A DNA stretch of 64,000 nt from Siphonodentalium dalli (Eukaryota; Mollusca; Scaphopoda; Gadilida; Siphonodentaliidae): NCBI GenBank assembly GCA_032622095.1, contig CP136062.1, forward strand, positions 155,428,875-155,492,874, read 5' to 3'. Under the pieces are notes generated by a model. It made no database searches. It had not been told where the DNA came from and worked only from the letters and a program-made list of their open reading frames with translations. Positions 23,276 to 34,723 of the stretch are shown here, one piece after another (position 1 is the first letter of the stretch; each line of letters opens with the position of its first letter). Both the position numbers and the translations under genes were made by a program.

Positions 23276-23649
23276 CGCGTTCGATACCTTTCTATTATAG
23301 GAAGAATATAGGGGCGGTGCATTTTTGTTTTTGTTCTGGCGACCTGTGAGTTAAAGATGCCCAAATTTGATAAAATACAAAATACACCTAATGTGACAAA
23401 ATACACAAAATTTGACAAAAACAAATCTTTGGCAACATAAGCATGGACGCTATCATAGACGATATTGGAATGTTTGCTAGACTGACCACAGTCAAACGTG
23501 CTAAAAAGTTGCTCTTTTGAAATTCGACATTTGGCCATCAATACTTCATAATGATAATGCAGGGTTCGTTGTGCCATTCATTTTCGTGTATACAAACTGT
23601 GCATTTGAAGGTTGTTTGCTGTCAAACCGTCAGGGCATCTTTAAGTCAT

Positions 23650-26600
23650 CGCTAGCAACGTTAGATGTCCTCACAAAACCTAAGTATACACAATGATGCG
23701 AGTCTTTCCAGTAGGAGCGTGGACGAACAAAGTATGAGGAGTTCCAACTCTAGAACATCCTACATACAGTTGTCCATGCGAAAATTAAGAGAGTTGTAAA
23801 CAAACAACAAATACAGTTTGGCCTTGAGACTGATTAATTGAAATGGCATAGCTCAATTTTTGATTTTAGTTTCTTAAACCGAAACGGAATGTCAGATGGT
23901 ATGGGGGTGTGCATGGCATAAACACATATTCTCCCTTACCACAGCCAGGCAGAATAGTAGCCACAATGACATGCGCCAATAGCTTAGTGACCACCAGCCG
24001 TGTTCCGTTGAAAATGTTGCGCAGACGCATGGTTTTGCTCCTGCTTTCAGCCAAATATTGTGAAGAGGAAGACATGGTGGCTCTAATAAATTAAATTATG
24101 TGCGATAGGTGACAACCTCTGATGAATCTGTAACAACGTCAACTGATGTGTAGGAATGGGAGCTCCCGGGCATTTCATTAACACGTTTGTTGTTGATGCT
24201 GTTCAGTCACAGACATTGGCACAATAATTGCAAGTTTACATAGACAAGTAATGTTTTGATAGTGGTCGCGTAGGCTTGAGAATACACGTGAAACGGGGAA
24301 GGATCCACACACCATCATCGTCTAAAAACACTTTAGTTTCTCTAAGTTGTTGTAATGTTCGAGCGAACTGTGCGAAAGCTGGTTCCCATGGAGTTGTGCT
24401 CGCAGCGATTTATGGTTACCACGGTGCCGCAACGAAGAAGACTTCACGCAAGCCTGGTTCCGTCAGCTTTCGTCCCCCTGGTAATGACTGGTAAAGTTTG
24501 CCTAAAGTCACCAGACAACATGACAGTGAGTCTCCCCATTTGTGGATTTGTATCCCGTACGTCTTTTAATGTTATGTCAATTGCCTCCAATGCTCTGGTA
24601 TGTGCCACTGTGCATTCATCCCATACAATCATGTGTCACGTTCTGAAAAATTGCGCAAGTCCGGAAGTTTTGGAAATGTTGCAAACCGGAGCATCATTGG
24701 TGACCAAGTCCAAAGACAACTTAAAGGCAGAATGAGCTGTGGCAGCATTACCCGACGAAGCAACATGTTCGTGACGAAGTTTCCCCAGTTCCAGCAGGTG
24801 CATCGTGAAAACATATTCCTCCAGTATGAGATTGCACTCGACCGATGGTGGAATATGCTACCCTTTATTCGTGTAAAAGGTTTTTTTTCATTTTCATTAA
24901 TGTATCCGACCAAAGAATCGATGTCGTTGAATGTTTGCCGTAATATCTCGTTGTCAGAATGTTCAGCTCGGTTCAGTTTGATGCCGACCAAGCGTATGCA
25001 GTCCTTTTCCTCGCATAGCAATAACCCTGTCTTCTATATATATTAATGCGACAATGAAGACCTCATCACTGTAGGCACTTTCCATTTCCGGGTATCTTAA
25101 TTGAACCTGGTGTTTAAAATCTTCAGAAAAATCATCCCGTTATTGGTATAGTATTAAAGGATCACAAACTTCACATGTTTTGAGGATAATTGCAGAGAAT
25201 TCGGAGGCTTGTTGCTGAATGCGATGCCGAAGCTTTCATTAAAGTTGCATCCCATTTGGTATCGTCTTCGAGCAGTTCGCGCTTAACGCATGCTTCTCGG
25301 TAAGTAGCGCATACGTCGCCATCCTCAATCCGGAGATCTGCAAACGAAGTTGGACAACTGACTTCACGTAGGAGTAGTCTTTAAAAAAAACATGAATGTT
25401 GGTTGGGATGGACGGTGTGTACTCCATAAAGCAGTATCAAGTCTAATATCAGCATGATTGTCTAGAGCACCTCAGTTTCTTCAAGTTCATCTGTTGTTAC
25501 ACCACGTGTAGTTGGGTGGTATTGGGTTATAAACCAACGTTTGTGCAAAGGAATCTTCTTGACACAGTTGAAAGAAACCCGTCAGTATAGTATCTCACGG
25601 TGATATTGCTGCGTTATCGGTGGGTAGAATAAACCCGCTGACCATTTTCCAACTGGACAGCAAGTTGTTGGATGGCAGGATGTCGTTCGTGGATTGGAAA
25701 TCCAGATATCCTCCACAAAGCTTCATTGCTGCTTATATATCGGCCCATCTGGTATTGGGTAACTTCATCGTGGACATCTTGCTGAAGTGCATGCATAGCA
25801 GGATCCGATGTTTTGTTGTCGCCTTCGAGCAATTCGCGCTTAACACATGTTTCTCGATAAGTAACACAGACGATGCCATCCACAGTCCGGTGATCTGCAA
25901 AAACGTGGGAGGTGGGACCCTTGACTTCATGTAGTAGTCTTAAAAGGAAACATTCATGTTGGCTGGAATGGACGGTGTATAATCTCCCTATAGCAGTGTC
26001 GTGTCTAATTAGAGCATTGTATTCTACAACAGAACCTCGTTTTCTTCTATTCCATCTGTTGTTACGCTACGTGCAATAGGATTGTACCTGGTGATAAAAC
26101 AACGTTTGTGCCAAGGAATCTTCCTGACACAGTGCTATTGCCTGATTTGCAGCATTATCGGCGGTAAAATAAACCCGCTGACCATTTTCCAAATGGACAG
26201 CAAACTGTTAGATGCCATGATGTTGTTAGTGGACTAAAATTTCAAATATCCCATAAACCTTCATTGTTGTGTATATATCTGATTGCTTTTAAACCACCGT
26301 CTCCAGGTCTCCTTCGCATGTAAGAAGGATACTCATCCTCGGCTGTTTTAGTCTCCAGAATTAACGATTCGCGGTACCGTTTCTTGCACTTATTGTCTTT
26401 CATGCACGGTGATTTGTGTTTATTGGAATTGAATGGACCGTGTACCATTATTTTGTGTCTCGACAATGTCGAAGAGCCATCTGTCTGTTGCAGGATATGG
26501 AAGCTCTGCCGATATGATGGTTTCAAGCTGGTTGGATTGAATTTTGGTGATGAGCCAAATCAAAATATGCGCATGCGGCAACGAATTATATGGTGGACTT

Positions 26601-27475
26601 TTGGCACCGCACTGGTCCGGCAATTTGGGACTTTGTCATGAGGTCCATTACTTTCAGTACTAGGTGGAATGTCAGTGAGATAATGTCTGTGGACGTAAGT
26701 TTGACCAAGAAGAAGCTCACATTGTGTTTCCTTCCATTTTGAATTACATGTGATTGTTATAAGTAGATCGGATCGGTCGTAATGCCGAACAAAGGTCATG
26801 GCATGAAATGACAGGCATAAAAGTCCATACAAGAGACGGTCTTTCTATAGTTTCACCTGCCTGTGGAATTCCAAAGTGATAACCCTCTTCCCCATTCACA
26901 AACAACAGAGGATACAATAGGACATCATGCTATCTGTGTTTCGATGTTGCGTCTGAGATTATTATATCTGCATTTTAAAACAATATCCCTGGTTTCATAT
27001 ACCCAACTAGTCACGATCACAGCTACTTCGTTGCATTACGGTGCATTAAAACGGCGAGCATGCTCTCCAGATTGAACATTGTCAGCATCAATGACGACTT
27101 CTTGTTCTTGTCTATGTGCACATTCCAAGGTGTACTTAGACCTTTGAACGCTATTGGTTGAATGTAGCATGTTCTGTAATTTCACAATGATATCAAATCG
27201 TGTTCCTTGGTTTCCGTTGTATCTACTCTGCGTCTGGCTCTGAGGATCTCGCACAAAGTAAAGTTGTAGATATCGAGGTTGTTCGTCAGGCAGCGGCTGG
27301 AGTGATCCGAATATGTGGTAAACCTGCCCTTGGACTTTAGATATAGGCATACGCCCTCCTTCTCCGTTGATATTGGGACCTATCGATGTTATCTGAACTG
27401 CGATATTGTAGTTGAATGTTATTCAGAAAATGTTTCGATTCGGGCGTGGTGCCGACCAGAAGACTCCGATGGTTC
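23650..27475 (-). pseudogene. Helitron Rep-helicase remnant
   Basis: Reading the minus strand from 27,475 downward, pieces of one Helitron RepHel protein appear in the correct order in shifting frames. Helitron-like N domain: FNYNIAVQITSIGP then VQGQVYHIFGSLQPLPDE. Rep region: FVRHYDRSDLLITITCNSKW, and the HUH-type LPHAHILIWL near 26,550-26,590. Linker: SSNEALWRISGFPIHER. PIF1-like helicase: Walker A reads APAGTGET (invariant Lys replaced by Glu), Walker B is VWDEC, motif III is LSGDFRQTLPV. Near the C-terminus come LVVTKLL, then INQSQGQT and SHGQLYVGCSRV. Stops and frameshifts occur throughout, so it cannot make a working protein. Helitrons replicate by rolling circle through the Rep nuclease and this helicase. 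I could not define the 5' TC or 3' hairpin-CTRR ends. Confidence 0.92.
25060..26240 (-). repeat. Internal tandem duplication within the Helitron remnant
   Basis: Sequence around 25,240-25,600 recurs around 25,800-26,150. Shared landmarks include TTCGCGCTTAAC, GGATGGACGGTGT/GAATGGACGGTGT and CAACGTTTGTGC. The segment AATAAACCCGCTGACCATTT occurs at about 25,628 and about 26,169. The period is roughly 540-560 bases. The duplicated part encodes the linker between Rep and helicase, so the frame is scrambled there. Confidence 0.75.
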
Positions 27476-27479
27476 TAGA

Positions 27480-27985
27480 CGCATGGTTATTCTCATCGTT
27501 CAGATATGTACCCCACATAATATATAATATAAAAAAAACTGCTGTGTTGAGAGCCCCATGCTATTATAATTAAACTGTATAATTGAATAATGCGCATATC
27601 GTTCTACAGAGGTACATATACCGCGGTTCGTTCTAGATGAAACAACCGAGCCGAACACTGAAACAAACGCAAAAAAATGTATTAATGTCAATTTTGCCCC
27701 CATTTGTGGCCAAATTATCCACCACATAATTAATTATGTTGTGCATCAGCGACACTTTTTAGAAACGTTTATCTTATCTATTATGGTCTTAATCCAATTA
27801 ACCGACATCAATTCCCGTTCAGTATATCATGTAGACGTCTACATATCAGTTTATATGAAAATCGTTGAATTAGTTTTATCAATTGTGTTGCTCCTCATCC
27901 GTGATATCAATTCCTGACCCAAAATGGAAGCCAGCCGGAACATTTATGCTACGTCATTAGTGTTCGTGTAGCGCAGATATCTACA
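27480..27985. other. Stretch with nothing recognised
   Basis: Between the Helitron N-terminal end and the inverted repeat B copy I see no protein similarity or clear repeat. The A/T-rich patch near 27,515-27,540 is unremarkable. Confidence 0.5.
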
Positions 27986-27989
27986 TATA

Positions 27990-28440
27990 CGTTTGGGGAC
28001 ATCCAGGATACAAATGTGTTGTCAATCTTGGTGGTTCGCCCAATCATTGACTTCGGCGGTGGAACGTTTGCAACTTTAAATCATACCTTAAATTCCATGT
28101 ACAATGGACATGACTATATATAGGTTTGGTGGAAATCTAAATTGACATCAGCAAAGCGTGTATCATGTTTGAGCTCTTTCACTGATCCACAACTGTGACA
28201 TCGACTTTCGTATCCTTAAACCAAACCATTAGACTCCCTATAATCGACTACAGAATATTTTTTTATAAATGTGTGGTCTGTGTCATTTGGGGACCTTTAA
28301 ACTACATCATTAATGCCACTATGATGGAGCTGGCTAACGACTCGTCAACTTAGCTTTTCAATAACCCCCAAGGCAAGTATGCAAGGATGACTCACATTTA
28401 ATGACCACAAATTTGAAGGACAGCGAACGTAAGAAATGAT
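27990..28440 (-). repeat. Interspersed repeat B, inverted copy
   Basis: The reverse complement aligns with 2741-3100 and 40,985-41,340. Shared blocks include AGGGAGTCTAATGGTTT, the segment around CATGATACA, GTACATGG and AAGGTATGATTTAAAGTTG. Its right end holds the inverted form of the short block shared with 1795-1885. Divergence is well above that between the two large copies, so this is an older dispersed relative and not part of the large duplication. Confidence 0.7.
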
Positions 28441-28799
28441 TTAATCCACCGAGCCCGTTTCTTATACCATTGAATTGTATGATAAATGTGTTTTGGGAGG
28501 ATAATTTTACTTTAAACAGTTAACCATATATACCGCGTTCATATATCTAATGGTGGTTTCTTAATAACAGGGTCGTTTGATTCTATATTTTATGGAAATA
28601 CTAATAATGCAACACGTTCGAAAGAGATTCATAGAATTGTGGGTTGTTGTTGCTGCTGAAAATGTTCATGGGGAGTGATAGACCATCAGTCATGATAACG
28701 ATATGGTACAAGTCTGAGTTAAGAATAAGATTGGAATGGGCTTAGAGTAGTCATATCGGTTATCACAGGTAGAGTTTATAGTTTTGTTTAGAATGAGCT

Positions 28800-29956
28800 G
28801 TTAGTATTTTTGAATGACTCGGTGTACTCGCACCAACGGACTGAAGGCCGTTGATACTTGCGCGAGTTATTGCTATATATCCATTGCTCTTGTTAGTCTG
28901 ATAACATTGGATCATTCAACGTGGCAATTTACAAACTTAGTTGGCGAAATGCTTTGTCCTAGAGATGTAATTCTGTACTTCTGCAACTTTGTACAGTGGG
29001 TTCGGGTGTTATATCAAGGGATCCACAAAGACACTTGTGGGTTGTCAAGTTGCAGGTATCATTTAATGACTGGAGAGGCGAATTCCTTTCGGATGTCGCT
29101 ATAATCAGTACGGGTGGTGGTCGGCGATGAATTGTGTGTTTGTATGATCATTTAAATCACTGCAGTTGAGTCTGGGGCGGGTGTGGTTAATATGTGTTTG
29201 CCTGGTATTAGCTTCATAATAATGTTGGTTAACTCCCTGGTCCCCATTTAGGAACTCTGTAAATTATGCCAGGGACGCATAACTTGTTTCGTTGTGGTCG
29301 ATATTATTCCATAGGTCTATTGTTGAGGGAATTGAAGGCAGCGGAGCCGAACGTCGAGGCTTGGGGGAATTGGCCTGTCGGGTCTAAACATTTGTTATTT
29401 GAAAGCTTGTTGGGGTATCAGAGGCTTGCCGGACATCATTTTGTTCCCACCCGGTTTCCTTGTCATCGGAGAAACTTTCAGCCTTCGCAGCAACGTTACT
29501 TTTGGTGTGAAATACCGATCTTTTCCAAGAGGGTGGTATTTTCAATTGATCTGGGGGGAATAGTTTGGTTAGGGATCTTCTTTCTGGATTATATGGTACG
29601 GTCGTTGGTTGGAGTATTCATGAGGTTATTCACTTTCGCATAAATTAAAATTTTTACGAAGTGTCGGCTCGTTTGCCTACATTGGTGCTCGGCGTAATCA
29701 ACCATGTATTGTTTGTCATTTGTGTTTGCTGATGTTTGGTATTCTTCTTAATAGTTTTGTGATGCCATAGCATATTGTTTGTGTCGCCGGCGTCATCCCG
29801 CATTTGTAAACATCTGGCCACTTCCATAGCCGTCGATCGCACATGAGTAGTGGGTCCTCGGTCGATCGTGATTTGGGAGGCCGTCTGACCAAAGTCAAGT
29901 GACGAAATGTCCTTTCTTTTTGTTGTAATTGAACTGTATATCATATTATTACTCAT
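28800..29956 (-). other. Unidentified coding-like stretch, possibly a decayed element ORF
   Basis: The minus strand has a 100-codon open frame (29,956 to 29,654) beginning MSNNMIYSSITTKRKD. Downstream, in other frames, is a polar, Pro/Ser-rich stretch around KLFPPDQLKIPPSWKR. The plus strand also has a 125-codon frame (29,266-29,643). Base composition here is less AT-rich than its surroundings. I recognise no domain. A gag-like or ORF1-like remnant of a retroelement is possible but unsupported, and no second copy exists in the window for comparison. Confidence 0.25.
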
Positions 29957-30237
29957 TTTACCTTGTGGGTCTGCAGTTGTATTCCGTTTTCCCGGATACT
30001 TAGTTTATATACTGTCTATTGCACGGAAGCGAGGAATATCGTCCAGAGAACTACGATGTTAGGTATCAGTAAAACTTGGTGGATGGTCAATCTTTCGTTT
30101 TTTTAGTTGCCAAATGAAAATAAAAGCAGATGATCGACAACTATCCCAGCAGACACCTCGGACTACCCATCGAATTATGGTCGGGCCAAAGACTGGTACA
30201 TAGCCGGAGCGGTGACCCCTTAGTCACTGCTTATACC

Positions 30238-31750
30238 AGCCTCTTGGTACATCACCACAATGAGACAGGCGTTAGCAGTACACTATTGAAACATTTATAA
30301 GTCATGAAGACGAAATTAACGGCACAACATATATGATAAACAGAACACACAACTAGATACCAGAAACAAAATAACAGGTGGCAGAAATTTAATCTGAAAC
30401 ACTGTGAGTATCGTGACTAGCCGATTGATTGAGCCGGGTCAACTCAACCACCCGTATTGAAGAGATGTAGAACCAAAGAGGACCATGAGCTAAGCCATTA
30501 CCACAGGTCGATGTCTCACTTGACACGGCTGCCCTAGTATCCCCAGAACTCCTGCACCACACATCAAGGGATGCACCCCTCGACAAAAGTGGACCACTTT
30601 AGGGTAAATCTTTGGGGGATTCTTAATAAGTGAACCTATTCTACCCGGGTCCATACGGGGATGATTTCTTTGTTATGATCAATGGGCAGCAAGCAAAACA
30701 AAATAGTGGTATATGTGGAGACAAATAAGTGTTGATAGAGAACGCATGGTGAATATCCATGCACTCCCAATGGCGATTCGTCAATAAATCACCCGAATAG
30801 CCTAAAGTGAAATGGGTTTTGTATCAGATGCTGAAATGCGTCTACGATTATGTTAACTTGACGGATTGCAATAGCTGTTCAACATAATTATAACAAGGCA
30901 ATTTTGAAAGTCACATGTGAAACTAAAGACAAACTATGCATAGATGTCTGAAATATCAGAGCTCATGGAACTATGTATGATATGACACTGATATGGACAG
31001 GAATGTCACCCCAATAGCCTCGGGTGGCATTCCGTTCTCGATCGGGCGATACACATCCGCGTTGCACTCAAGCACCAGCGACAACTGTATACTGTACTTT
31101 CATATTTGCCCAAACACGTCTCGTGTTGCCCTCGTTTCCATCGATCACACCTACGCGACTATAGATATAAAGAACCATATTCGACATTGGTATGCGACTT
31201 ATGCATGATGGCATATTAGCGAACTATCCATCGGCGGCATGAATGTGGCAATAATTTTTCCACCAATACCCATCTTACAATTGGGTATACATAAGGACTT
31301 GATAAAGCATACTGAGGTGTGAGATGATAACATAAGAGAGGATAGCACAAGTCTGAGTATTTTAAGTCCTCTCCTCTAAGTTTTTCATTCTTCTAGAACC
31401 AAGAGCGTTTGGTGGGAAGATTCCATTGCACGATATTTGAAAGTAGAAATAATTCATCACATTGCTCTTTTAAATTTTTACAATTATTTTGTCCTTTAAC
31501 GTATATATATAATGAACTAACTTGTGCCCCTTCCCTGGTATGCAGTCAGCAACAACCTGCTAAACCGAGGGGTGATATACATGTGACATTGTCATCCGGT
31601 GTATGATGTACAGCTGAAATGCGGGCATATAACTATACTTCAGTAATGCAGAATATTAACTCACCAGTACAAGGTTACAGTCCGTTACACCCTATTTCCC
31701 AGAACAAATTACCAGTGGTGTACGCTTGAGGATGTTCTTGGGACGGAGAC
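30238..31750. repeat. Interspersed repeat A, middle copy
   Basis: This copy aligns with 37,819-39,360 over its whole length and with 1-1110 over the right two-thirds. It starts at CAGCCTCTTGGTAC and fades near 31,750. It retains the segments deleted from copy 1. On the minus strand it carries GGACCCGGGTAGAATAGG (about 30,636-30,655), a motif I associate from memory with abundant gastropod repeats; treat that as weak. No protein is recognised. Confidence 0.85.
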
Positions 31751-32220
31751 TCGTGATACGAGAATACCGATTTCTGGTTTCGCAGTAACGATACAGGTTA
31801 TTTCTTTGATTGTTCATCATTCGCACGTTAGGTTGATTTTACAACTATTTATTTATATTATTCTCACATTGTTTGATATCACACTGCCGTTATGGTACAT
31901 TCATACGCTTGCAATATTGCACTGAAAACTGCAGAAATGCCAGCTGTAAAATAGTCAAAAACGGATTTTTTTGACAGTTGTCAACCAATAAGCTTTAACA
32001 ATGATCATGTAGAACTGCGATTGTTTGCATGATTGCTGATTGATTGGTTTGGGTTTAAGGTCACTTTCAGCAGCCAAGACCATAATACGACATTGCCAGT
32101 TTTAGTGGTGGATGAAATCCGCACATTTACGGCTAATCTAAACTCTCGTCGGCCATGTGCGGCAAACCACTGGCCATCGGCGAGTGATTGGCAACTCCAC
32201 CAGATAACGATTTCAAGTTA
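31750..32220. other. Possible SINE body and unassigned sequence
   Basis: No gene is visible. The part nearest the tRNA-like head (about 32,030-32,220, minus strand) is probably the SINE body, since it directly follows box B at 32,244-32,254 with no break I can see. The rest is unassigned. Confidence 0.4.
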
Positions 32221-32224
32221 GAAT

Positions 32225-32326
32225 GTCCATGATGGAAATATCTGGATTTGAACCCTCATCGCCAGCGCTGGAGGGCGAGTCGGCTTGAAGTTGTACCCCT
32301 ATCCGACTGAGCCATCGATACACCCG
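32225..32326 (-). mobile_element. tRNA-derived SINE head
   Basis: On the minus strand there is a perfect RNA polymerase III box A, TGGCTCAGTCGG (32,303-32,314), and, about 50 bases further on, a box B, GGTTCAAATCC (32,244-32,254). This spacing and sequence are those of a tRNA gene. However, the sequence continues without a matching acceptor stem, so it looks like the head of a SINE transcribed leftwards. The 3' limit and family are not determined. Confidence 0.7.
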
Positions 32327-32329
32327 CGT

Positions 32330-33640
32330 GATTGCTGATATCGCTGAGCTATTTACAATTATATTAAGAACACAGTGCGTGTTGGTATTCTTATGCCGGT
32401 CAAAATAATGTCACTTGATATGTTGGAATGTGAGATCGACACGGCCAGCGCCATCGATGGGATGCTGCTGATATATATACGAGTACCATAAATGTTACAT
32501 AGAGATGAGATGGTGCGCCCGCACTTGGCTCAACGAAGAAATGCGGCGACTTTCTGACCTTCGATAAATCGCAGTGTAAGTCACCCTTGTAACATACATA
32601 CACTATTTAATCTGAATCTGTATTATCAAACTTTCCAACTATTGGACATTCCCATCGTAACACAACCAATGGTTGATAAGTCTCAACTGATTGCTGCATT
32701 TCAGTCAAAAATTCGGTCCTTCAGTCTAAACACACAATAATACTCTTTGTTATATCAAATTATCAGCACAAAATTCAAAATAGTTTCGTCGGAAATTTCC
32801 AATTAATGTTGTGTCAGGCATTAAATGTTAAACTGTTGTACTCTTGGAAATCCACCCTGACACACGTCCCTGGTGGTAAGTATTGCATTGATTGAAATAT
32901 AGGTTTATACAAATACTTGAGTATGTTCATATATAGTAACTAATTGGGCTATCCGGCGTTGTCCATGCGAGTTAGAATGTATTTTTGATATGCTTTATTT
33001 GAGTACTAAATTTACATAATCATAGCCTACACACAATAATTTACTGCATAGGTGTATATATGTATACATATGTATATATGATTGATGTATCAATGTCAAA
33101 GAATAACCATTGCCACTGCTGTCAAGACCCCCACCATGACAAAAGCAATTTTCAACACAACTTTATTACACCAATGCAGTGTTTAAGATAATCGCTAGAC
33201 TATGTTCGCCCGGGTTCTAACCCAAACATATTCGAAAATCTGCACCTCTCAATGTGCCATTCCGATCGCTACATTGCCATTTCGATAATAAATGAGAAAC
33301 TGTTCAAGCTCATTGAATTAAGCACATTTGAAACAACGAATACCCATACTGAGTTATTGCCTCCATAAATCTTACGTTTGGTGAAGTTGGCGACAATGTT
33401 AGTGTCCATTCTGCCAGCCCCCGTCACCCTAGCTCACAATTTTCTGATTTGAGAAGTACCACTATTATGCCACGTCATGAGAGTGCTCGCGTATAACGGA
33501 GAAGCGTATACATGCATAATTAAGTACGACAATCGCCGATACCAAAATGTTATATCAACGCCCCTCCCCGATACACAATTCGTATCAAGGACAACCACTA
33601 ATTCATCATTTGGGAATAAATTATTTGATAAAATACTAAT
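32330..33640. other. Stretch with nothing recognised
   Basis: AT-rich sequence with no convincing frame and no repeat shared with the rest of the window. Short alternating purine-pyrimidine patches occur near 33,055-33,080 (GTATATATGTATACATATG). Confidence 0.5.
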
Positions 33641-33695
33641 TTAAAAAAAAAAAAAAAATACTAAAACAAAATACAGAACAAAAAAAAAGAATAAT
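33640..33695 (+). repeat. A-rich tract
   Basis: A run of about 17 A residues followed by more A-rich sequence. It could be the poly-A tail of a retroposed sequence in plus orientation, but no body is recognised upstream. Confidence 0.5.
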
Positions 33696-33960
33696 AATAT
33701 GCATAAGAAAGAGGATAACAGCAAAATCACTCAACATTATATTAAGACAAAACAAAACAATTGTGGTGCAAAATAAGGAAATGTCCGATAAAAATGACTG
33801 GACAATTTCTTAAATGAGACCATTAAATTGGGTGGATAATAATTGAATTAACTTACTGGAAATTCCCAACTTATCCCAAGTCCGCTAAGTTAGATATATT
33901 GTAGGCCCATGTACCTATCATCGCCACTCTCCAATGGATTAAAATTTTCAAACTAGTACT

Positions 33961-34200
33961 TCATTCCGTCCAGCTGATGGAAACTCCCAAATTGACACCC
34001 CTATAATAAAGGTTCGAATGGTTTCCAAATGATGACCTTTCTGTCCAGATGTTGGAAACCTCAACAAATACCCCTATAATAAAGGTTCGAATGGTTTCCA
34101 GCTGATGACCATTCTGTCCAGATGTTGAAAACTCCCCAACTGACACCCCTATAATAAAGGTTCGAAAGGTTTTCAGCTGATGACAATTCAATCCAAACCG
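33961..34200 (+). repeat. Tandem repeat, 73-75 base unit, about 3 copies
   Basis: The block CCCCTATAATAAAGGTTCGAA recurs at 33,998, 34,071 and 34,146, each time followed by a CAGCTGATGA-like and a CTGTCCAGATGTTG-like segment. The units are closely similar, so the array is fairly young. It sits about 0.5 kb before the LINE remnant and is not present elsewhere in the window. Confidence 0.9.
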
Positions 34201-34723
34201 TTGACCGAAATTAGGACATCATTCCAATTTTGGTCCAAAAATAGAAGAATTAAAACAATTTCAACCATTTTTAGTTTAAACATATTTATTTGTCTAATCT
34301 ATAAAACCCATCACATATAGCACATATATTGTGGAATTGGAGGACAGGTGCTAAATCACTTATGGGTACCCATCTCCCATATCACTGATAAATAAATAAT
34401 TAGTAATAGCAAACCAACTTGACTACAAAACAAGTTGAACATATCATCGGTCACCCCCACCATTTTTGTCATGTTCCTCCAACTAACTTACCAGGCATGG
34501 ATGACATTTCCAACTGCTAAACGTTTTACCAAGGTTGCAGGTGAGACACCAAATACAAGTTTGTGAAACCCGAGTTCCAACTTTAAAACAACCCGTTTGT
34601 TTTAAACTTGATATCCAGTCTAAATATAACGGTGAATGCTCAGCAATTGACATGGATTTCACAATTTCATTCGTCACCGAACGGTTAATTCCAATCTGCA
34701 TCCCACCAAATTCCCAACTATAG

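Noticed and set aside
23212-23577. 121-codon minus frame between the foldback element and the Helitron
   Set aside because: Its C-terminal part lies inside the foldback arm and the remainder shows no similarity; likely chance in AT-rich sequence.
24355-25046. Plus-strand frames of 126 and 148 codons
   Set aside because: They are shadows of the minus-strand Helitron helicase, which has clear motifs in this interval.
32225-32326. Functional tRNA gene
   Set aside because: Pol III boxes are good, but I found no complementary acceptor stem or convincing anticodon arm; a SINE head fits better.
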